From: Tigriopus japonicus
Taxonomy: Eukaryota; Arthropoda; Copepoda; Harpacticoida; Harpacticidae
Assembly: GCA_010645155.1 (NCBI GenBank)
Contig: JAAGOF010000312.1
Location: forward strand, 29,554-93,553
Length of the DNA stretch: 64,000 nucleotides
Direction of reading: 5' to 3'
This document shows, in pieces, positions 56,689 to 64,000 of the stretch. The notes under the pieces are model-generated. The model saw nothing but the letters and a program-made list of their open reading frames with translations. It was not told the DNA's origin and searched no databases. Position numbers and translations under genes: made by a program. Position 1 is the stretch's first letter. The number at the start of each line of letters is the position of its first letter.

Positions 56689-57792
56689 TCAATGACCGAT
56701 CCAATCGATATCAAAATTGACAACCCCATCACACTCCAGACGAGATCCGTTGGCGGCTTCGATCACAGCCTTTTTGAATGTATCAACCGGAATCCTGTGA
56801 CGTTTCAGAAGCTTGGATGGCACAATACAATCAGAAGCTCCTGTATCCGGCAACACCTCAACTTGAAATGGAGCACCTTTTTCTGGAAAAATGTCCACCA
56901 ATGCAGTTGGAGTCGAGCTTACAGTTTGAGCCCGTCGGACTATCACGCTTGAAGCTCGGACTGGGATGGTTTTTCCATCAATGTCTGCTTTTGACTTATC
57001 GCGAACCTCCTTTGATCGACACATCCTAAAGAAGTGACCACGCTTTCCACACCCACTACAATCGGTTTTAGAAGCAGGACACTCAGGACCCAAGTGTTTA
57101 GCAAACCCACATCTAGCACAAGGTTTGGATCCACCAGATCTCAAATCCTCACGGTCACAAGATTTGCTTCGTGCTCTCTGTTGCTCTTTTTTCTTGGATT
57201 TGTATGTTGATACCTTGTCAACTTTGGCATAGGATTCCTTTAGAGCAGCAAGATTGGTCTTTCCGGCCTCCCACGACTCACATTTTGCTTTAACTTCAGT
57301 TAACGATGGATTGTCCATACACAAGAGCTCCCTTTGCAGCTCTTCATCAGAAATGGCAACGATCAAACGAGAAGCAAGAATTTGTTCATATGTGATCTTC
57401 TGAAGTTCAGCTAAACTTCCAACCAATTTTAAACGAACAAACAGGTCGCAAAAAGATTCACCGGTCTTTTGCTTTAGGGTGTTGAATTCGTGCCGTCTTC
57501 TCACGATATTTATCAATTTGGCAAGATGGGTTTGAAGCTTGTTCAAAACTTCACACACTGACTCGTTGTTGTCCACATCCAAATATTGAGAAAGGGTCTG
57601 GATAACCTCAACATCCATACAGCCTCGGAGATGAGCTCGTTGCTCCGAAAGCGGGAAAGACGACATTTTGTTAGAGGAGTAAAAATCCTCGAATTTTTGC
57701 CTCCATACCAAAAAGTCTGTCAAAGATACGTCCAAAGACAGAGGAGACGGCTTGAGTGACGTGTTGATACGGAAAGTTTGGCGATGCTGATC
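56689..57792 (-). pseudogene. Gypsy gag and aspartic protease, 5'-truncated
   Basis: The frame opens after a TGA at 57793-57795 and has no ATG, because the deletion took it. It starts with a capsid-like helical region (VSLTDFLVWRQKFEDFY, KLINIVRRRHEFNTLKQ). Two zinc knuckles follow (CARCGFAKHLGPEC and CSGCGKRGHFFRMC), as found in nucleocapsids that bind RNA. The protease follows with its catalytic LPDTGASD, and the frame ends with TGA-like stop at 56689 soon after NFDIDWIGH. The next frame begins about 40 bases downstream, so pol may be reached by a shift, or this stop is a lesion. It is open for about 367 codons, so decay is modest. Confidence 0.9.
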
Positions 57793-57800
57793 TCAAAAAA

Positions 57801-57840
57801 GAAAAGCGGGAAGAACATTTGATTTGAAATATCTATAACA
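57801..57840 (-). repeat. 5' LTR remnant (40 bp)
   Basis: It differs from the first 40 bases of the 3' LTR at one position (TGTTATAG against TGTTAAAG) and then joins directly to gag sequence. Confidence 0.88.
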
Positions 57841-57845
57841 GAACA

Positions 57846-59640
57846 GTGTTATATACTGTCTCCAATTTTCCCAAGAAAATTAACACGGACGTGGTAACTC
57901 TTAGCATTTATCTACCAGGACTCGGGATGCAGGTTGTAATAGACGAGATGACGTTGAGCTTTAGAACGGAAAGTGTTAGACGATCCTCTCACAACCTTTC
58001 ACGATTCTGCACTGTTTGCCCCAGACGGTACAATCTTCATTGTTCGTAACGTTAAAAGCAGGCAATCGACATTTGAGGGGGCTTTTAACCTACTTGTAAG
58101 CATCCTTTTGTCACCAAATAAAAAAGAAAGGCAAAGAGCTAACCCCAAAGAATTGATTTGGTGTTTTGGAGGCGGTCCAAAAAGAAGAGGAAATCCGAAA
58201 TTCTACCCAACTTTGTCCATCTCAGAGGACAAGCCTTGACACATTTTCTCATTCTTCATTAATACCAGGACCAAAAGGCGATTATTAAAATCGCAGAATT
58301 CTAATAAATATGATGGCCTGTGCAGCCTTTTTCTCATTCAAAAGCAATTTTTCAAAAATCTGTTTTAAGTGGGTTTTATGTATTTTTATATCTTTGACTT
58401 TTTGTGTTACAACATACAAAAATGACATTTTTTCCATCTTAATTAAATTTTCAAAGACTTATATTGTTTATATCCAAACCTTGAGAATTTGGGTGTTTAT
58501 ATGCCCAGAGATACTTTCCGCTTCTTTGGGTCAAAAATGGACTGCCTCAGCTCAAATATCGCCGATTTTATTTAAACATTTGAAAAATACTGAATTTAGT
58601 AGATTTTTAGGTGGATAAACTGCAATATGGACCTGTCTGAAAACCTTGAAAAACTGAAAGAGGGTTTTTCAGTACCAGGCAGCTCTGGCATGGGTGTCAA
58701 ATATGAGTAGTGTTTAGATTTAATCTTCAATAATCCAATATGTCAATGTTTCATGATGTAGAGGAAATCAAGGGTAAACTAAGTAATTCCTGCGGAAATG
58801 AGCAATGAATTGGAAAAGCTGTCAGTGCAGTGATGTAGGCAAATCTCGACCGTTTTCATGCTTTAGTACAAGTTTAGAACAAGATTAATGCCAAAACAAG
58901 GTGAATAAATCCATTTCTAGAATTCAGTTGTAAAACTAGAAAATTTGCTCATCAATGTTTTATTTAACCATTTATTTATTACGTAAATGAGTATTCAAAT
59001 AAAAGGATCACAATTTTATGTTTTCACCTTAAGGTACATGAAATGTTAAACATGCCAACTCGATTAGATCCAAAGGCTGGAGGTTCTTTTCTGTGCTCAC
59101 TAACTCATTACGTTTAACTCTTAAAGATGAACATATCAATGAAGGTTTTGAGAACAGATCAAAATTTGGAAGCATAAATCGTTATTGCATTTCTTCGTCA
59201 TTTGTGTCCCAATGTCGTCTTTGGAACTGCTTGGAGTTTTCGGACATCATCATTGATGTCAATGGCTGGGGCACTTCACAAACTGAACTTTCTTTGACGT
59301 TGGTTCCACTGACAAAACAGCTAAACAGATTCTTCCTTCAATGTTCAGGTTGGTTTATCAATTCCTATTTTCTTGCCCAGTTCTGATATTCCTTCACTTG
59401 GATCTTTTAGAACTACTAATTTGGTGAAATCACTCGTCCAATAATGTGCAGAATCCGATTTCCACTCCGTCCTGCTTCGCTTGATTGTTCTGGCACTTGT
59501 CTTAATAGCCTACAGATATTTTTAATGGGGTGTTTTCTTGCTTTTTTACCTCTATCACGTTAATTACCGAGGATTTGAAGCAAGAACTCTCCGTTCATAG
59601 AAATGAGTTCACTCGATGTACCATATTGCGCTTTTTGACG
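57846..59640. other. Intergenic, no gene recognised
   Basis: Open frames 57973-58239 and 59093-59386 (+) have no motif and follow AT-rich composition. Confidence 0.45.
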
Positions 59641-59834
59641 CTTGATTTCCTTAGGATGTCCATCTCCATCTTTAATGCTTGGAATCCATGTTTACATGAA
59701 GTATCTTCAAGGTGTGATTGGTTCATAAAAGCACATTATTTGGATACCCCTGCATTGCTTGATTTGACCTCTGATTAGGTTTTATCATGAAGCAAAAGTG
59801 TGTTCGTAACTTAAGCATAAGTTTTACCTTGATA

Positions 59835-59938
59835 ATGATTTCAAAGCTTTTCATTTTCGGCTCTGCCTCCTCCATGTTCCATTCTTTGAATTTGCATTGT
59901 GATCAACCGTGGGAAAACAACGAAGAAGAGTTCTATGG
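59835..59938 (+). CDS. Candidate first exon, paralog B
   Basis: Partner of 44261-44364: same 104-base length, ATG start and a donor GTGAGG at the same phase. It reads MISKLFIFGSASSMFHSLNL and then HCDQPWENNEEEFY. The hydrophobic start could be a signal peptide. No following exon was identified within the window. Confidence 0.3.
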
Positions 59939-59999
59939 GTGAGGCCCTCATCATAAAAATAAATGTGCTCGTTTTGAAATCCTAAACAAATCAATGAAA

Positions 60000-62500
60000 C
60001 TTTGAGGGTTGAGGAGTCTTCTTAAAAGGTCGTGGACTAAATTACAAAATGTTATTTGAACTTTAAAAGTCAGTTTGTGCAAGCTTTCTTACAACAAGCT
60101 GCACTTTTTACCTTCTAGTACCCAATATTTGCAAGGGAGACCACTGAATAGTGGTGACTTTGACACGACCTCATTTTGGATTCATATAGCGGCAAGTTCA
60201 ATATTCCAACACAAGCAAACTACTGGATTCATCGAAAGAAGTAGGTTCATCCAGAAGTAATGAAACGGATAGCTTAAAGGTATATTTCTTAATGACATCA
60301 ATTGTGGCCTGGCCCCAAATTTCCTCCCAACTCAACACTAAAAGCTATCTTAGATATGTATCTATGTAAGATAGTTTTAAATAGTTTAACAAAATCATGA
60401 AACCTCCATCGAGTATCGTCGAAAAATAATGACAGAAACATGAAATCGATAGTCACACGGTTAGGGCTTTATGGTCTCTTTTAATAATTCATGAACACTA
60501 AGACCTGCATAGCTTTGATCAATTTGATTCTATCTAGAATCATAATTATTATTCCTAGTAGTTATACATTTGCTACGTGTAATTGACCAAGGATTTCTTA
60601 AAACAGGATTTGAAACCACATCGGAAAAAGTGCCTGTCTCAAATTATGCGTCATTCAGGCAACCCAAGCCAATTCTCATTGGGCAGGATTGGCCACATCT
60701 GCCATTCAAAAGGTGACGAAATCATTGACGAGCAGACAGCATGATTTCATCTCATGACAGAACAACATCTTTTTATAATTTGAGTGTTAAGTTCCTTCTG
60801 CTATTCATAAGCTCTTGGCAGGTTTCTATTATTTGAAGAAATGACTTGAGCCTTAATCATTTTGCAAAATCCAAATCACAATTATAGAAAGCCTACAATT
60901 TGCAGTCACCCTTGTTTGTTTTGCCAGTTGCTTCTCACTCACAACATTTGAAACATCTTGAAAAATCATCTTGAAATGTGATTAATTCTTCTGTTTAGTG
61001 CTTTTTAAGTGTGATGTTTAAGTCATGTTCAGTTCATTTGGCTCATGGCAATACTCCTTCAGCAGCTGTAGTGCTACAGTCTATGATTGATGGCACACCC
61101 ACCTTTGATAGTGCAACAGCTTCAGTGACACAAGTACCTTCTCACCCTAAGTTATTTTGGGAATCAATCAAGTCTCAACCACTGCTAGAGTGTTCATGGT
61201 GTGAGTTCATCTTGATGCCAAGGCTTGTTCTGTTGGTGATTCAGCCATATACCAAACATCCATATACTTTTTTTTAAATGTGAGTGAACCAAGCAAGTAA
61301 GAACCAAGAAAGTAAGTGTGTGCATTGTGTGAGGCATAATTCTGGGCATCTTTTAAGCTCAAAACAGACTATTTTTCTTAACATATACGTATGTGTCCAA
61401 AATTGAAACACAAATGTATTTGGTCCATTGACAAAGTCACCAAAGAAAGAATTTTTTTTGATAGTCATTCTTGTAGTGCTTTATATCTTGCAGTGTGAAG
61501 TACTTAATGATCTCAATGAGACATCGTTAAGCAGATCAAGAAACTGTGGGAGTGTGACTTGAATCATAGCTTCTCATTACTATTTGGATCCTTTAATAGG
61601 AATGAATCTACTGAGAAACCCAGGTCTTGTAACTTGACATGGGGATAAGGTAGTAGGAATGTGCACTCTGCTAAGAATATATATAATTAAATAAAGGTAT
61701 CTTAATATAACTTAATGAAGGGATAAAAAAATGTGTCAGTCAATAAACATGACACACCCATTGGGCCTCTTGGCAGATTAATAGTATGATGTCTCAATGC
61801 TTTTATATTTGATACATATTAATGCACAAAGGGTGATAAATTAAACTTTATTATGGCTTTTCATGTGCAATAAAGCCATATAATCAACAATTGCTTACAG
61901 TAACCATAAGCCATTAAGGTATACCAAATATTTCATGAAGAAATCGCCTATCTGAATCACTTATATGGATATTTACATATATTCAATCAAATTGGATTGT
62001 CTCAAGTTAAAACTATGTTAAAATTTGATGTTTTGGGATGTCTATCCATGCATGAGTATTACAAAAATATCAAACCTGTGAAACTCCTTTACATGGGAGA
62101 TGTAGAGACTGAAAAAATAAGCTAGAAAAAAGGTAACTAAGTTGTTAACATCTAACATAAGTCTGAATTAAGTAACGTAGCTTCCTGAGCATCATGACGC
62201 TTACTGAAAAGGTTGCGTGGCCGTCAGCCGTCCAGAAGTTCCGTGGTCCATGAATTGACATGTCTTCATGCACTCTGAAACACAAAGAGTACTCATGGTC
62301 TTTGAAGCAGCAGCTGATTCACAATTCAAAATCACAATTCAAAATATTGGGAGGTCACCAGAAATAAACAATAATATGGGCGGCACAATCACTGCAAAGC
62401 CATCTCAGGATATTTGCAGTTTTTGTTGAATTTTGACGAAGACTGTTAGTACTTCATGTGCTGACAATTAAAAAAACATTCGTCACAAGTTATTTTCCAA
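60000..62500. other. Intergenic, no gene recognised
   Basis: The frame 61011-61277 (+) is richer in G and C than its surroundings and has a possible donor (ATGGTGTGAG at 61197), but no motif. The rest is AT-rich and featureless to me. Confidence 0.4.
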
Positions 62501-62509
62501 ATGAAACAG

Positions 62510-62880
62510 GTCTTGAGTTTGAGCAAGAAAATGTTTTTTGTTGCTTTTGTGAAAAATCGTTCTTGGTAAAAAGAAATCTGGCCTCAGTCAGCACGTGGTC
62601 AGAGTGAAGCACGTAAAAACAAAGGGCTGAAATTGAGGCAGACAGAGTTACAGATCAATTTGGAAGCAAGAGGTCAAAATTTGATGATATTGGTAAGGAT
62701 TTGTGTTGAATTTTAACTACTGATGGAGTTCAATCTGATTTCAATCTGCCCAATCATTTTTTGCACGCGCTACGTCGTTGTGGCTACCGATTCACGTAAA
62801 ACAGAACACTTGTCACTTCTGTGAAAAATGCATTCGTTCATAGAGAATATCCAAAAAAGTGACCCTGTTTTTAAAGTGCC
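62510..62880 (+). pseudogene. Degenerate C2H2 zinc-finger segments
   Basis: At 62525 one reads VFCCFCEKSFLVK; after a one-base shift GLSQHVVRVKHVK follows, which completes a C2H2-like finger. A second unit near 62812 reads NTCHFCEKC, then stops and KCHQDQ in a shifted frame. These look like two decayed fingers of one repeat protein, perhaps of a transposon or a host gene. Too broken to assign. Confidence 0.4.
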
Positions 62881-62944
62881 ATCAAGATCAAGCCGAGTTC
62901 TTTCACACTATTTTTGCAATGCATCAATGGCATTGATGGCACCC

Positions 62945-63127
62945 CTAAAAGATTGAACAGATTGAAATCAGATTGAATCCCATCACTAATTTTAACACAC
63001 TTTTTTCTGGGAGCCCAGCCGACTCCCGATGACGTTTCTTCTTGTTCTTCTTGGCCTTGGGCCCGACGACGGTGACGAATGGGCCACCTCTGAGGTCAGA
63101 GATGGCAAGATGTTCATCGTTATCCAT
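62945..63127 (-). CDS. Candidate short coding exon, unknown product
   Basis: ATG at 63127 opens about 60 codons: MDNDEHLAISDLRGGPFVTV, then VGPKAKKNKKKRHRES, a strongly basic run that could be a nuclear signal, and GLPEKSVLKLV. The first 45 codons are GC-richer than the flanks and then composition drops, which suggests the exon ends before 62990. GGGAGGTCAC repeats upstream (62350, 63158, 63180) may mark a mobile element. No family recognised. Confidence 0.3.
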   Translation of the reverse strand: MDNDEHLAISDLRGGPFVTVVGPKAKKNKKKRHRESAGLPEKSVLKLVMGFNLISICSIF

Positions 63128-63179
63128 TATTGGGTCCTTAAACGAGCAGCTGACTGGGAGGTCACAGTACAAAAGACTG

Positions 63180-63675
63180 GGAGGTCACCTTAGTAATACA
63201 GCTCCAAATATTCCACCCTGACTCAAACGTTTGACCTTTTTTCGAACTTCTCAATGTATACCTAAATTTTGCGTATTAAAGCTCAAAGGTTGCACGTGTT
63301 TTCCATTTTATTGGTTGCGCTTAAAGGACTCTATAGTCTCTTTAAGAATTCGAAAATTCTCGAAAAGAAAAAAAAAGATCGTTAAGGAGAGGACGGAAAG
63401 ATGAACTTCTCAAATGAGCGTTTCAGGGTGGCTACCTTGATGTACTGTGTAGGATAGGTTCAAGTTACCACCTGTCCTTTTTCCTGTCCAAAAATAAGAT
63501 AAGGTTTGTCTCTTGACAAATTGCAAATTATTTTCATGTTCAACCCTTTCTTCTAAAATTGGCTTGAACTGAGAATTTTTAGATAGACCCAACCCTGACA
63601 GTGTGTCCAATTTGACTATGACCAGAGAGTCTAGGAGATCTAGGACAGGTAGGAGTCAAAAGTCTCCTACCAGTG
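63180..63675. other. Intergenic, no gene recognised
   Basis: No supported frame. A short hairpin GGTAGGAG/CTCCTACC lies at about 63649-63672. Confidence 0.45.
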
Positions 63676-63679
63676 TTGA

Positions 63680-63795
63680 TGCTTGATTGTTGTGATTGGA
63701 GGCAAATAAAAGATTGGACAAGAAGTCCGGCACGGTACTTGGGCTTGCCAAAGCTTGGCATTACTTGGCTGCCGGTACAAGCACATTTCCCAACT
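63680..63795 (+). mobile_element. Fragment of the TAGTGATGG hAT-like family
   Basis: TTGTGATTGGAGGCAAATAA, GCTTGGGCTTGC-like and CAAGCACATTTCCCAACTA blocks match the left end of 40281-41025. It is cut off by the LINE that follows. Confidence 0.7.
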
Positions 63796-64000
63796 AAAAT
63801 TGACAAAGCTCTACCAGGCCTATGTGAGGCCTATCTTAGAATATGCCTCCCAAGTGTGGTCACCGCGGCTGGAAAAAGACGTTGAAGTAATCGAAAAGGT
63901 TCAGAGGCGGTTCACTCGAATGATACCCTCATCATTACGCACTAAACCGTCAATAGCAGTAACTGCGGTTCCATTCAGCAATAGCAGAACAAAATTTTTA
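63796..64000 (+). pseudogene. LINE reverse transcriptase C-terminal region, runs off the window
   Basis: The frame reads LKLTKLYQAYVRPILEYASQ, then VWSPRLEKDVEVIEKVQRRF and TRMIPSSL, the conserved stretch after the polymerase domain in CR1/Jockey-type LINEs. It is 5'-truncated by the junction with the hAT fragment and continues beyond the window end. Confidence 0.85.

Larger units (their letters stand above)
53486..57840 (-). mobile_element. Ty3/gypsy LTR retrotransposon with deleted 5' LTR
   Basis: GAACA flanks it on both sides (53481-53485, 57841-57845), the 5-bp target duplication. In its own direction the order is 5' LTR scrap, gag-protease, reverse transcriptase, RNase H, integrase, polypurine tract, 3' LTR; this order defines Ty3/gypsy. 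No envelope-type gene is present. The deletion has removed most of the 5' LTR, the primer-binding site and the start of gag, so it cannot be a complete source copy. Confidence 0.93.

Overview
The window looks like nuclear DNA of an invertebrate animal. It is AT-rich, has an assembly gap (51503-51781), genes split by GT-AG introns, a nuclear-receptor DNA-binding domain (a metazoan family) and a dense mix of DNA transposons, LINEs, SINEs and a Ty3/gypsy element. An arthropod, perhaps a crustacean such as a copepod, is my best guess from this mix; that is inference, not proof.

Host genes are few. The best are a two-exon kelch-type gene (13148-14597, +) with a confirmed intron phase and poly(A) signal, and a nuclear receptor with a complete DNA-binding domain but no visible ligand-binding domain (33197-33973, +). 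Weaker candidates are a two-exon gene near 9298-9783, single exons at 24335-24445 (-) and 62945-63127 (-), and a pair of paralogous 104-base exons at 44261-44364 and 59835-59938. I recognised no rRNA, real tRNA, CRISPR or bacterial-type operon.

Most of the rest is mobile DNA, much of it nested. From left to right: a LINE reverse transcriptase split by a tRNA-derived SINE (3.3-4.8 kb); gypsy-like integrase and gag-like remnants (5.8-6.9 kb); a mariner remnant (7.4-7.7 kb); a hAT-like element with an 8-bp target duplication (8108-8904); a nearly intact DD37D mariner lying inside an AATTAC-rich hAT-like element (11233-12937); a TTAA-flanked foldback inside a second AATTAC-rich element (15030-16671); a GTAC-flanked foldback inside an older repeat whose empty counterpart is at 2 kb (19173-19760); a mariner relic split by a SINE (20.6-21.4 kb); a Merlin transposase relic split by a 343-bp element with a perfect 8-bp duplication (26375-27590); a third AATTAC-rich element holding a LINE 3' end (38455-39375); a family of hAT-like elements with TAGTGATGG or TAGGGATGG ends (40281-41025, 45100-45806, 48489-49056); a family with TAAAGAAGC ends including a 2.8-kb member (45082-47860, 51873-52224); and a 4.36-kb gypsy element with a deleted 5' LTR and a 5-bp duplication (53486-57840, -). 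The window ends inside another LINE reverse transcriptase.

The main biological story is layered insertion: target duplications, empty sites and restored frames let one order many events. Stretches such as 27.6-33.2 kb, 41.6-44.2 kb and 57.8-62.5 kb show little I can name.
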